DNA of 64,000 nucleotides from SZUA-265 sp965651905. Its GTDB lineage: Bacteria; Myxococcota_A; Polyangia; Polyangiales; Polyangiaceae. How positions within the stretch are numbered: the stretch's first letter is position 1; every line of letters begins with the position of its first letter. The notes under the pieces are model-generated. The model saw nothing but the letters and a program-made list of their open reading frames with translations. It searched no databases and was not told the DNA's origin. Made by a program: the position numbers and the translations under genes. The DNA lies in assembly GCA_965651905.1 (NCBI GenBank), contig CBFGUG010000033.1, forward strand, positions 11,596 to 75,595, written 5' to 3'. Of the stretch, positions 7,529-16,221 are shown in pieces.

Positions 7529-8473
7529 TCAGCCGCAATCCACCTTGGTGGCGGGGGCGTAGCCTTTGTCTTTGATGATGCATTGACCAGTGGTGCTCTT
7601 GATCCAGTCCAGGTACTTCTTCGTCGCACCCTTGGGTTCGCCGTTGGTATACATGAAGAGCGGGCGCGCAATGGGGTAAGACTGATCGATCGCCGTCTCG
7701 ACCGTCGGAGCCACGCATTTGTCTCCACTGCTGACACAAGGCATGGAAACCTCGGGCGTGGCATAAGCCAGACCACTGTAGCCAATCGCACAGGGCGTCT
7801 TCGCCACTAGATCGACGACGTCTTTGGACCCGTGCATGTCGCGCGAGCCCAACTTGTATTCGTTGCCTTTTCCGAGCACGGCTTCCTTGAAGTAGGCGAA
7901 CGTTCCCGAGTTGTTCTGCCTACTGATTCGGATGATCTCGTCGCTGTCACAGCCGGGGACCTTCACGCCCAAGTCGCTCCACTTCACCAGCTTGCCGGAC
8001 TCGCCGTAAATCCCTTGCAGTTGCTCCATGCTGATCTCTTTGAGGGGATTGGCCGTGTGTAGGTACACAGCCAGCGCGTCGTATCCGACCGTGTGCTCCA
8101 GTGGATGGATGCCTTTGCTCTCGGCGAGCTTGGTCTCCTTTTCCTTGATCGCGCGACTCGAGTTGGCGATGTCGACTGTGCCGTTGAGCATCGCCGAGAT
8201 CCCGGTCCCCGAACCACCGCCGCTGACGGCGATCGCGATCGAGGGGTCGACCTTCTTGTATTCCTCAGCCCACGCCTGAGCGACGTTGACGAGGGTATCT
8301 GAACCTTTGTTCTGCAGCACCTGGCGATCGCCTTTTTTGGCCTCGGCCGCAACTGGTTGGTCCGCGCCAAGCTCCGCACCCTGCTGCTGGGACTGTTTGG
8401 TCTTGCGGGAGCATGCACTGCCGATCAGCAGGATTGAGGCCGCTGCTACGAGCCCTGGTTTCAGTGTTCTCAT
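7529..8473 (-). CDS. pstS: Periplasmic phosphate-binding lipoprotein PstS
   Basis: A 314-residue phosphate-binding protein. The ATG at 8473, with GAGGTT upstream, is preferred over an in-frame start 42 bases earlier because it gives a signal peptide ending in the lipobox IGSAC. Phosphate-ligand motifs are recognisable: KGSDTLVN near residue 65, SGGGSGTGISA near 98, and RQNNSGTFAYF further on. It captures inorganic phosphate outside the inner membrane for PstCA. It is the first gene of the operon and a three-unit Pho-box-like repeat lies about 90 bases upstream. A Lys/Gln/Glu-rich linker separates the lipid anchor from the fold. Confidence 0.95.
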   Translation of the reverse strand: MRTLKPGLVAAASILLIGSACSRKTKQSQQQGAELGADQPVAAEAKKGDRQVLQNKGSDTLVNVAQAWAEEYKKVDPSIAIAVSGGGSGTGISAMLNGTVDIANSSRAIKEKETKLAESKGIHPLEHTVGYDALAVYLHTANPLKEISMEQLQGIYGESGKLVKWSDLGVKVPGCDSDEIIRISRQNNSGTFAYFKEAVLGKGNEYKLGSRDMHGSKDVVDLVAKTPCAIGYSGLAYATPEVSMPCVSSGDKCVAPTVETAIDQSYPIARPLFMYTNGEPKGATKKYLDWIKSTTGQCIIKDKGYAPATKVDCG

Positions 8474-8561
8474 GGTTGAACCTCGGATCTGGGTAGAGCT
8501 GTTTGGCCACACCACCGAAACGAAGCCGGGGATTTGGCGAGCGGGACGCTATCAATGCCTT

Positions 8562-8590
8562 GTGACAGGTTTGCAACAGAAGCGTGACAA
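8562..8590 (-). promoter_or_regulatory. Triple Pho-box-like repeat between pstS and the kinase-mutase gene
   Basis: Reading leftward, three 7-base units, TTGTCAC (8590-8584), CTGTTGC (8579-8573) and CTGTCAC (8568-8562), are spaced exactly 11 bases apart with 4-base spacers. This is the PhoB site architecture. The site is about 90 bases before pstS and about 40 bases before the start of the divergent fusion gene, so it could serve both promoters. Confidence 0.65.
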
Positions 8591-8631
8591 CGCACGGGCG
8601 CAATCACCGTCTTTTGGCTACCCTGCGTGAG

Positions 8632-11067
8632 ATGAGTGAGCGGAAGTACCGCACGGTCGTGGTGGGGAAACACGGCAAGTATCCGTTTCAAACGGGCATG
8701 GTCACCGCCACGCTGTTGCGTCGAGGACTGTCGATGTCCGTCGCCATGCAAATGGCGCGCGAGGTTCGCGATTCGCTCGATACGCGACAGGAGATCGGCA
8801 CACGCGAACTGGAAGCGCAGATCGACCGCGTCGTGACCAGTGCGCTCGGCGCGGACGCGATGTTGCAACCGCGCCCCTCCGCTGCGCCGCGCACGATGCC
8901 GATGATCGCCTCGTCCAGTGGGACGTTTCCGTTCTCCAAGGGCGTGATCGTACGTCACCTGGATACGGCGGGCGTGGGTCTGGAAGCTGCCACCGCCGTC
9001 GTCGACGACTTGGGGCGCTGGCTCGGACAGCAGCAGTCGCGTTCCGTGAGGGAGAGCGGTCTGCACGAGGAGGTCGTCCGCACGCTGACGGAACGTCACG
9101 GTGAAGAATACGCGCGGCGCTATCGCTTCACCACGTGGGTGCGCGAAAGTGAACGGCCGCTGATCATCTTGATCGGAGGTGCGACGGGTACGGGAAAGTC
9201 GACGCTGGCGATGGAGCTCGCGTATCGCTTGGGCGTGCACTGGGTCACGAGTACCGACCTGGTGCGCGAAACCATGCGCGCCGTGGTGACGCCTGCACTG
9301 GTACCCGGCCTTCACGATCATTCGTTTCGCGGCATGCTGGTAGGCGGCCAAGTGCTGAGCGACCCCCGCGAGCGAGTGGTGGCAGGCTTTCGCCAACAGG
9401 CTGCGCAAGTGGCAGTGGGCGTACGAGCAGTGATCTCCCGCGCCATCATGGAGAACGCCCACATCATCATCGAAGGCATCCACATGGCGCCCCCCTTCGA
9501 GCAATACCTGCCCGTCGGCACCGACGCTCGCGTCGCAGGCTTCGTGCTAGCGGTGCCAGACGAACGAGAGCATCAACGACGCTTCCGCGAACGCTCAACC
9601 ACGCAACCTGAACGACCAGCCGTTACCTACTTGGATGCATTTCAGTCAGTGCGCTGGATTCAGAGTGATCTATTGCGGATGGCAGAGGACGCGGAAACGG
9701 TTGTCCTCTCGAACGTCGATCGACGCTCGACGATGATCGGCGCCGTCGACATCCTGAGCCGTGGCCTACCCGTGGACGAACCCGAACGAAACGACGACGA
9801 GACGCGAACCACCCCGAGTGGTCCGGGCATTCCCACGTTGGTGTTGATCGTCGATGGCATGGGTGACGAGCCCAACCCCGTTTTGGGTAATCGCACTCCG
9901 CTTGCCGCCGCGACGAAACCGACGCTTCGCCACCTCGCCGCAACGGGCGGGCAGGGCCGCATTCGAACGGGCAATCACGATGGCGAAGTGCCCTCGACAG
10001 ACGCAGGCATCTTGGCGCTCCTCGGCGAACCAGACGGCGAGACGAAACTCGCACGTGGGCTGTTCGAAGCGACGGGTAAGGGCATTCCACTCCCCATCGG
10101 TAGTGTGCTGTTACGCGGTAACCTAGCGACCGTCGAGGCCGACGGCGCCATCGTCGATCGCCGCGCAGGACGCATCCGCGATGGCGTGGAGGATCTGCTG
10201 GCGGGCCTGGGGAGCGTTCAACTGTCGGGGGGTATCACCGCACGGCTGTTCCCCGGGCACGAACATCGCGTACTCGTCATGTTGATTGGCGCCGGGCTTT
10301 CGCCCGCCGTGACCGACACGGATCCGGGAAGCGAAGCGGAGATTCAGCGTGTACTCGATCCCCACCCCACGGATGATTCACCCGAGGCAGGACGCACCGC
10401 CGAAGCGTTGCGTGAGCTGTTGGCGACGGTCGCCGATCGCTTGAAAGGCCACCCTGTGAACCGCGAGCGGCTGGCCCGCGGCTTGCCTGCTGCCAACGCG
10501 TTGATCACGCGAGGCGCTGCTGCGCCTCCGAACAAGCGCCCAGTGCAACAGTGGACAGGGGCGATGGTTGCCCGTTGCAACACAGCCTTGGGCGTCGCGC
10601 GCTACTTGGGCCTCAAGACCGCCACCTCGCACCGCATGACGGGGAACCTCGACACGGATCTCGACGCGAAGTTCGAAAGCGCAGGTGACTTGTTACGAGA
10701 GTGCGATACCGTAGTCGTCCACGTGAAGGGTGCCGACGTCGCAGCTCACGATCGTCGCCCCGTCGAAAAGCGTGACTTCATCAGCGCCATCGACGCCGCC
10801 CTCGGTAGGTTTCTGCAGCACAACCCCCAGCTGAGCGGACGCTTGCGCGTGGTCGTTTGCGCAGACCACGGCACCTCGTCCGTCACTGGAGATCACATGA
10901 CGGATCCCGTGCCGCTGCTCCTCGCGACCTGGAACGCCGAAAGCACCGAAGAGGCCGAGTTCAGCGAAGAGAGCGCAGCGAGCGGAGCGCTAGGTGTTCT
11001 TGGCCCGGGTGAACTCCCAGAGCTGCTGGGTCTCCTCGGCAGCCCCGACCGCCACTCCCACGCCTGA
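8632..11067 (+). CDS. Fusion of 2-phosphoglycerate kinase and archaeal-type phosphoglycerate mutase
   Basis: An 811-residue two-enzyme fusion; the ATG at 8632 is preferred over one 48 bases upstream. Residues 1-75 and about 95-165 contain two ATP-cone-like repeats (GKYPFQTGMV, GTFPFSKGVI). Residues 175-380 are a P-loop kinase (GGATGTGKST, 182-191) of the 2-phosphoglycerate kinase family, which makes 2,3-bisphosphoglycerate in methanogens. Residues 400-811 are an alkaline-phosphatase-superfamily phosphoglycerate mutase of the archaeal ApgM type, with metal motifs VDGMGDEPN, HVKGADVAAHD and CADHGTSS. The usual P-G-S-D nucleophile motif reads P454-S-T456-D, placing Thr at the catalytic Ser position. 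Fusion and Pho context suggest linked 2PG/2,3-BPG metabolism, possibly phosphate storage. Confidence 0.85.
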   Translation: MSERKYRTVVVGKHGKYPFQTGMVTATLLRRGLSMSVAMQMAREVRDSLDTRQEIGTRELEAQIDRVVTSALGADAMLQPRPSAAPRTMPMIASSSGTFPFSKGVIVRHLDTAGVGLEAATAVVDDLGRWLGQQQSRSVRESGLHEEVVRTLTERHGEEYARRYRFTTWVRESERPLIILIGGATGTGKSTLAMELAYRLGVHWVTSTDLVRETMRAVVTPALVPGLHDHSFRGMLVGGQVLSDPRERVVAGFRQQAAQVAVGVRAVISRAIMENAHIIIEGIHMAPPFEQYLPVGTDARVAGFVLAVPDEREHQRRFRERSTTQPERPAVTYLDAFQSVRWIQSDLLRMAEDAETVVLSNVDRRSTMIGAVDILSRGLPVDEPERNDDETRTTPSGPGIPTLVLIVDGMGDEPNPVLGNRTPLAAATKPTLRHLAATGGQGRIRTGNHDGEVPSTDAGILALLGEPDGETKLARGLFEATGKGIPLPIGSVLLRGNLATVEADGAIVDRRAGRIRDGVEDLLAGLGSVQLSGGITARLFPGHEHRVLVMLIGAGLSPAVTDTDPGSEAEIQRVLDPHPTDDSPEAGRTAEALRELLATVADRLKGHPVNRERLARGLPAANALITRGAAAPPNKRPVQQWTGAMVARCNTALGVARYLGLKTATSHRMTGNLDTDLDAKFESAGDLLRECDTVVVHVKGADVAAHDRRPVEKRDFISAIDAALGRFLQHNPQLSGRLRVVVCADHGTSSVTGDHMTDPVPLLLATWNAESTEEAEFSEESAASGALGVLGPGELPELLGLLGSPDRHSHA

Positions 11068-11085
11068 GGTTTTGGCGAGCAACAC

Positions 11086-11112
11086 GCGCGCCCTGTCTTG
11101 GCTAACGCGCGC
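11086..11112. terminator. Hairpin between convergent genes
   Basis: GCGCGC at 11086-11091 can pair with GCGCGC at 11107-11112 across a 15-base loop, and flanking ACAC/GTGT could extend the stem past a small bulge. It fills the 50-base gap between two convergent stop codons, where a bidirectional terminator is expected. There is no T tract, so function is uncertain. Confidence 0.3.
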
Positions 11113-11117
11113 CTGTG

Positions 11118-12449
11118 TCACTCGGGCGTCAACTCGGCTACTTCCGCCAGACTGACGCCGAGCGCGTGCCGTGCGACCGGCTCCAGTTGCGCCTGTTCAC
11201 CTACGATGTGCAGCGTACGATGCGTGTGCACTAACGACGCGCCAGGGTTCAGCGTCGCAGCTGGCGAGCTGGTTTCTATCTCGTAGAACCCGCCGAGCGC
11301 GGGCTTTCCAGGCTCGACGGGACCGTCGTTGTAGCTGTTGACGACATCTCCACCAAACGGCTCAGCCTGAGTCTCCCACATGCTGTTGACGTAACGATCT
11401 GCACCCGCGGGGCGATCGTAATGCACCAACGTCAGCAACTCGCTCGACGCGCTGTAACTTCCAGCGAACGGTTTGGCGCGACTTGGACCAACGCCGATCT
11501 TGCTGCGGTAGTCGCCGTCACACTTGAAGAACAATGCCGAGTCGCCCACGACGAGTCGCTCGGGCGGCACCTTACCGAAGTAGGCGTCGTTGACGATCTC
11601 TCCGCTGCCCGCGGGGTCGTACGGCACAATCACCCAAGTGTCGGGCGATGGATTGTACATCGCCAAGATCCAAACGCTCGGAGCGCCGTCCTGCTCTGTC
11701 CACGCGTTGGTCCCGATGTTTTCGATGATGTTGATGGACTCGAACCCGACCCATCGCAGCCCCGAGAGAGGTGGTGGTCCAGCTCCGAACAACGCCATCA
11801 CCGCAGCTCCGTCGAGAACTCGGATGACGCGCTTCACGCGCATGTCGAATCGGGCACCCGAGTAGTTGGTCAGGCTCATCTCGCGTGTAAACTCGACGCG
11901 ATGCTCGTCACGCGCGGTCACTTCCCACGCGCCCTCTTGAAACGCCGCCGGCGTCTGCCAATGCTCGAACGCGAACGGCGCACCCTGGGGAAAGTACAAC
12001 GCGAACTGCCCGCCCTCGGGCCCGAGCCAGAAGCGGTCCTCGCCGCCGTAGTTGTCGAACTGCGTGCCCGTTTTGCCTGCCGTGATGAAGTCGCGATTGA
12101 CGTAGCCGAGGCTCACCCCGTCGGGGCTTACCGCACTGGTCATGACGCGGCCTTGATACTTCGCCGAAAGCGCGACGACTCCGCCCGAGGGCGTGTCGAG
12201 GGTGATCACGTCGCCGTGCTGTCGTAGGAAGTTCACCTCGTCGGCAAAGCTGACCGCTGAGCTCGTTTGGTTTGGTGCGCTTTCTTCGGGTGTCATGGAG
12301 GGCGCTGGTTGGGTCTCGGTGGGTGCTGGTTGAGGCGGCACGGCGGCGCCATGCGTGGACTGCGATTGGGTTTTCGGGCAACAGCCTAGGGTGGTAAGCA
12401 CGAGCGCCACACCACCTAGCGCCGAACGAACGCATGCTGCTCTCGTCAT
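11118..12449 (-). CDS. Secreted lipoprotein, DUF6786-like
   Basis: A 443-residue protein starting at the ATG at 12449; the longer upstream frame runs through palindromic repeats and is rejected. The signal peptide ends in a lipobox-like LTTLGC. A Pro/Glu/Thr linker leads to a beta-rich domain with EDRFWLGPEGGQFALYFP, WTEQDGAPSVWILAMYNPSP and NSYNDGP. I recall these as hallmarks of the DUF6786 family of secreted proteins, often near carbohydrate genes and related to mutarotase-like folds. No enzymatic activity is established. It is divergent from the isomerase and sugar-transport genes across the palindrome array, so it may belong to the same sugar system. Confidence 0.8.
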   Translation of the reverse strand: MTRAACVRSALGGVALVLTTLGCCPKTQSQSTHGAAVPPQPAPTETQPAPSMTPEESAPNQTSSAVSFADEVNFLRQHGDVITLDTPSGGVVALSAKYQGRVMTSAVSPDGVSLGYVNRDFITAGKTGTQFDNYGGEDRFWLGPEGGQFALYFPQGAPFAFEHWQTPAAFQEGAWEVTARDEHRVEFTREMSLTNYSGARFDMRVKRVIRVLDGAAVMALFGAGPPPLSGLRWVGFESINIIENIGTNAWTEQDGAPSVWILAMYNPSPDTWVIVPYDPAGSGEIVNDAYFGKVPPERLVVGDSALFFKCDGDYRSKIGVGPSRAKPFAGSYSASSELLTLVHYDRPAGADRYVNSMWETQAEPFGGDVVNSYNDGPVEPGKPALGGFYEIETSSPAATLNPGASLVHTHRTLHIVGEQAQLEPVARHALGVSLAEVAELTPE

Positions 12450-12510
12450 CGTCGCAGCGTAACGTCGCCTCGACGGCTTGTGCGGTTTGTCTGTTGCGTC
12501 GCCACCCCGG

Positions 12511-13043
12511 AACGGTCGAACCGTTCCGCGAACAACGGTCGGACCGTTCCGTACGACGCGTGGAAGCCGCGACGGATTGTTGCGTATATCCCGTAAGAGA
12601 TTGATCTTATTGTACTTGTTGCTTGTGTCGCGCACGCGTGACGAACGGAGAACGGTGGCTCTCTCGCCTGCACAACGGTCGGACCGTTGTTAGCGCGAGA
12701 ATGACCCAGGGGAGCGCATGGCGCGCCCTGGGCTGAACGAGCATAAACTACTGATATTGATTAACATTAATGACACTGCGTCGCGTCATTCGCGTTTGCG
12801 TCGCGCCCCTTTCTGCGAGCGCGCAACGGTCGGACCGTTCCCGCAACAACGGTCGCACCGTTCTCACCGGGGTTCCAGCGAACGGTCGCACCGTTCCGCG
12901 CGACAACGGTCGGACCGTTCCTGCCACTCCCCCGCCGCAACGGTCGCACCGTTCTCGCCAGGGTTCGTGCAATGGTCGGAGCGTTCTAGCCGGCTCCCGC
13001 GGCAACGGTCGGAGCGTTCTAACCGCTTCGCGTAACGGTCGCG
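12511..13043. repeat. Array of 15-bp palindromes AACGGTCGNACCGTT
   Basis: Eight intact copies with perfect 6-base arms lie at 12511, 12534, 12674, 12825, 12848, 12881, 12905 and 12939. Degenerate copies lie at 12971 and 13004, and a half copy at 13034. The three central bases vary (CGA, CGG, CGC). From 12825 on, successive starts are 23, 33, 24, 34, 32, 33 and 30 bases apart, close to two or three helical turns. Two AT-richer islands (about 12580-12620 and 12740-12785) separate the clusters. The array occupies the 946-base divergent intergenic region between the DUF6786-like and isomerase genes. The spacers are too short and variable for CRISPR, and no cas genes are present. Candidate roles are a multi-site operator or another DNA-binding-protein array. 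Confidence 0.9.
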
Positions 13044-13395
13044 GCCCTGTCGCATCGAGACGCGTCGGCGCGCGGGGCTGGGTTGGGACGGAACTCAGCG
13101 AACGCCTGCGGTCGGGAACGTTGCGTTAGGCAGGCTTGGAGTGAGTCGGCAAGCTGGAGGGCACACTGCAGCGGAGGGCAGGCGGCGTCGAAAACAGGCT
13201 CCGACGGGCCTGATTTTTGTTAATTTTTTGCAATCAATCTGGGTCAGACGAAATCAGCGACGACTCACTGAAAACTGGCAACGAAGATGCTACGGTGCGC
13301 GCTCGCGACTGATTGCGCGTCATTGGACATCGGTTGAGTCAGTCCGCGGAAAAGCACCACTAGAAACACCATTGGGAGCAGGAGGCAGGGTTCGA

Positions 13396-14916
13396 ATGGC
13401 GAAAAAGGTTGCGTTGTTTTGGCCGGGTGATGCGCGAGAGATCCCCAACGAGTTGGCGCTGCCCAACATCGAAGAAGCGACGCGTCAGCTCGAACGCGCG
13501 CTGAAGAAACTTGGTCGCGAATCTTACCGAGTGGAGGGTTACCTGTCGGCGCCGCATCACGGCATCGACAAGTTGGGGCCAATCGACGACCCGATGATCG
13601 GCGTTTGTGTGCATTGGTTTTACGGACAACACACGTCGGAGGGAGTCGTCGGCAAGGACAACCCGCTGCTCTTAGCGAGTAACTTCAGCGGACGCTGGCC
13701 GGGCCTGGTGGGGTTGCTGAACACGGGGGCGTGTTTGGAGACGGTCGGGCGTGAGTTTTCTCGCGCGTGGACGAGCGCAGAAGATTGGACCACCGACGAG
13801 ATCTTCATGGAGCGCCTCGACGAATGGTGTTCGTCTGGCCGCATCGATTACTCGGAGGCGGAGATCCGCTACCACGCGCCGATTTCGGAAGCGGCGGCTA
13901 ACATCGCCGCTGACGTCGCCAGCGAGATCCGAGCCAAACGCATTCTGATCATGATGCTCGGAGACACGTCGATGGGCATGATCAACGGCTATTTCGGGCC
14001 TAGGTTACTCGCGCCGCACGGCTTTTCGGAACACAAGATCGACCAAGCGTGGCTCATCGACCGCGGGCGCCGCATCGACGAGAAACGAATCGACGATGCG
14101 CTTTCGTTCGTGCAGAGCAAGGGGTTGACGTTTCACTGGAGAGAAAACGGCGCCGACGATTTCGACGAAGCCGCCAGTCGTGAACAGCTGCGCGACTATC
14201 TGACCGTGCTGGACATGCTGGACGAGTTCAAGTGCGATTGTTTGGGTTGGCAGTATCAGCTCGGTCTCATCCCACTTCGTCCACCGTCGGACTTGTCAGA
14301 AGGTCTGCTGAACTCAATGTGTCGCCCGGAAAGTAACGGTGACACGGTTGCCACGGCCACCGAGGCCGACCAGGGCAACGTCATTCCCATGGAGCTGATG
14401 AAGCGCATCTTGAAGAAGAAGGGAATGAACCAGAGTGTGATGTTCCACGACGTGCGCTGGGGCGGTGAACACGACGGGCGTTTCGTTTGGGTGTTGCTCA
14501 ACTCGGGTTCGTGCGGGGCGTACGCCTTCAACCACGACGCCGACACCTTGGCAGGAGCGCACTCCTACCGACAGCCGAAGCTCTACTTCCCCACTCCAGG
14601 CGGCACGCTGGCGGGTGAAAGCTTGCCGGGAGAGATGACCTGGGCCCGGACTTACCTCTACCAGGGGCAGCTGTGGATGGACATCGGACGCGGTGAGGTC
14701 GTCAAACTTCCGCCGCAGGTTCGCGACGAGTGGTGGAATGGTACGACCCGTGAGTGGCCGTTCATGGCGGCGGACATGGGCATCACGCAAGAAACGTTGA
14801 TGGCGCACTATTGGTCGAACCACGTGGCTGTGGCATACGGCGACGTGTTCGAAGAGATGGTTGCGCTGTCACAAGAGCTGGGCTTCAAGGTTCGCATCTT
14901 GGGTAAACGCGCGTAG
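13396..14916 (+). CDS. L-fucose-isomerase-like sugar isomerase
   Basis: A 506-residue protein whose ATG at 13396 follows a strong GGAGG site; the longer frame starting at 13141 is rejected. The N-terminal half has the fucose/arabinose isomerase Rossmann-like layers (VALFWPGDAREIPN, LLASNFSGRWPGLVGLLNTGA, ILIMMLGDTSMGM). The C-terminal half has the metal-binding domain, ending in WSNHVAVAYGD and FKVRILG. L-fucose isomerases interconvert aldose and ketose with Mn2+. At 506 residues it is shorter than classical FucI (about 590), as in the broader FucI/AraA-like family, so the substrate is uncertain. The downstream ABC importer for a monosaccharide suggests it processes the imported sugar. Confidence 0.82.
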   Translation: MAKKVALFWPGDAREIPNELALPNIEEATRQLERALKKLGRESYRVEGYLSAPHHGIDKLGPIDDPMIGVCVHWFYGQHTSEGVVGKDNPLLLASNFSGRWPGLVGLLNTGACLETVGREFSRAWTSAEDWTTDEIFMERLDEWCSSGRIDYSEAEIRYHAPISEAAANIAADVASEIRAKRILIMMLGDTSMGMINGYFGPRLLAPHGFSEHKIDQAWLIDRGRRIDEKRIDDALSFVQSKGLTFHWRENGADDFDEAASREQLRDYLTVLDMLDEFKCDCLGWQYQLGLIPLRPPSDLSEGLLNSMCRPESNGDTVATATEADQGNVIPMELMKRILKKKGMNQSVMFHDVRWGGEHDGRFVWVLLNSGSCGAYAFNHDADTLAGAHSYRQPKLYFPTPGGTLAGESLPGEMTWARTYLYQGQLWMDIGRGEVVKLPPQVRDEWWNGTTREWPFMAADMGITQETLMAHYWSNHVAVAYGDVFEEMVALSQELGFKVRILGKRA

Positions 14917-14946
14917 TCGCCACGGCCACCACAGCCAAACCGCAAG

Positions 14947-15000
14947 CGGACGTTCGCGCGCACACGAAGCGGTCATGTCGCACCCGCTGGCGAACGTCCG
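14947..15000. repeat. 11-bp perfect inverted repeat between isomerase and binding-protein genes
   Basis: CGGACGTTCGC (14947-14957) and GCGAACGTCCG (14990-15000) form a perfect 11-base stem with a 32-base loop, 30 bases after the isomerase stop and about 100 bases before the binding-protein start. It could be a processing or attenuating hairpin within the operon, or an operator pair. There is no T tract. Confidence 0.6.
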
Positions 15001-15104
15001 ACTTCCGTGCCTCACACGATGCAGCGGGGGCGCGTCCCACGCCATCTCGAACCCGCGACGTATCGCAAGTTGATGGCGGGCGCGTGAAGCTGTAGAACCG
15101 CACC

Positions 15105-16166
15105 ATGGGAGATTGGGCTGGTAAGCGACGTGAGTTTTTGGCCGTAGCCGCCGCGCAAGTGGTGTCTGCGATGACGTTCGTCGGGTGCAAGTCCGATTCG
15201 GACAGGCGCGCAGCGGGCACGGAAGGCGAGAGCAAACCGAGCGCAAGCGAAGCCCCCGCCAAACGTCGCATCGCCGTGATCCCCAAGGGCACGACCCACG
15301 AGTTTTGGAAGAGTGTTCACGCGGGCGCCGTGAAAGCTTCGCGTGAGTTCGACGTCGAAATCGTGTGGAAGGGTCCGCTCAAAGAAGACGACTTGAAGAG
15401 TCAAATCGACTTGGTCGAAAGCTTCACCGCGCAGCGTGTTTCGGGGATCGTGTTGGCACCCCTCGATAGTCGAGGTTTGCGCGGCGCGGTCAAGAACGCT
15501 GCGCGCAGCAAGGTTCCCGTCGTGATTTTCGACTCCGCGTTGGACGCGGAAGAACAGACGAGTTTCGTCGCCACCGACAATCGCGCAGCAGGGCGCCTCG
15601 CGGGTGAAAAGATGGTGCAGCTCTTGGGCGGCAAGGGCAACGTGGTCGTGCTGCGGTATCAGGAAGGTTCGGCGAGCACCCACGAACGCGAAAAGGGTTT
15701 CCTCGAGGCGATGAAGGGCGCAGCAGGGATCACCGTCAAGAGCGACAATCAATACGCGGGGCCCACCACGGAGACGGCGCACAAAGCGAGTGAAAGCCTC
15801 TTGATGGCCCAGGGCGCCGCGAGTGGAGGTGTCGACGGCGTGTTCTGCCCGAATGAGTCGAGCACGTTTGGAATGTTGCTCGCCCTCGACAAGGCGAACC
15901 TCGCCTCAAAGCTGAAGTTCGTCGGCTTCGACGCGTCGAGCAAGTTGGTCGAGGGCATGAAGGCGGACAAGATCGATGGCTTGGTGGTGCAAGATCCGTT
16001 TCAGATGGGTTACCTGAGCGTGAAGACGATGGTCGAGCATCTGGATGGGAAAAGTGTACAGAAGGTCGTCGATACTGGCTCGACGTTCGTGGAAAAGCGA
16101 AACTTGCGAGATCCCAAAGTGGAAGCCCTGTTGAACCCGGATCTCGACAAATGGCTGGGCCAGTAG
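15105..16166 (+). CDS. Sugar ABC transporter substrate-binding lipoprotein (RbsB family)
   Basis: A 353-residue periplasmic binding protein of the ribose/galactose class (Peripla_BP_4). The N-terminus has KRREFLAVAAA, a twin-arginine-like signal, followed by a lipobox (FVGC), so it is probably a Tat-exported lipoprotein. The mature fold begins RRIAVIPKGTTHEFWKSVHAG and contains IVLAPLDSRGLRGAV, FVATDNRAAGRLAGE and VDGVFCPNESSTFG, the usual hinge and ligand segments. It binds a monosaccharide and docks with the permease encoded two genes later. Spacing to the ATPase gene is 55 bases. Confidence 0.92.
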   Translation: MGDWAGKRREFLAVAAAQVVSAMTFVGCKSDSDRRAAGTEGESKPSASEAPAKRRIAVIPKGTTHEFWKSVHAGAVKASREFDVEIVWKGPLKEDDLKSQIDLVESFTAQRVSGIVLAPLDSRGLRGAVKNAARSKVPVVIFDSALDAEEQTSFVATDNRAAGRLAGEKMVQLLGGKGNVVVLRYQEGSASTHEREKGFLEAMKGAAGITVKSDNQYAGPTTETAHKASESLLMAQGAASGGVDGVFCPNESSTFGMLLALDKANLASKLKFVGFDASSKLVEGMKADKIDGLVVQDPFQMGYLSVKTMVEHLDGKSVQKVVDTGSTFVEKRNLRDPKVEALLNPDLDKWLGQ

Positions 16167-16221
16167 CTCGCTTTCGATTGAGCGATGTACACGAGGCAGA
16201 CGAGGGCTGGTCGCGATTGAA

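Noticed and set aside
12511..13043. CRISPR array
   Set aside because: Repeats are 15-base palindromes with variable centres and irregular spacers of 8-19 bases in the tight part and over 120 elsewhere; no leader or cas genes.
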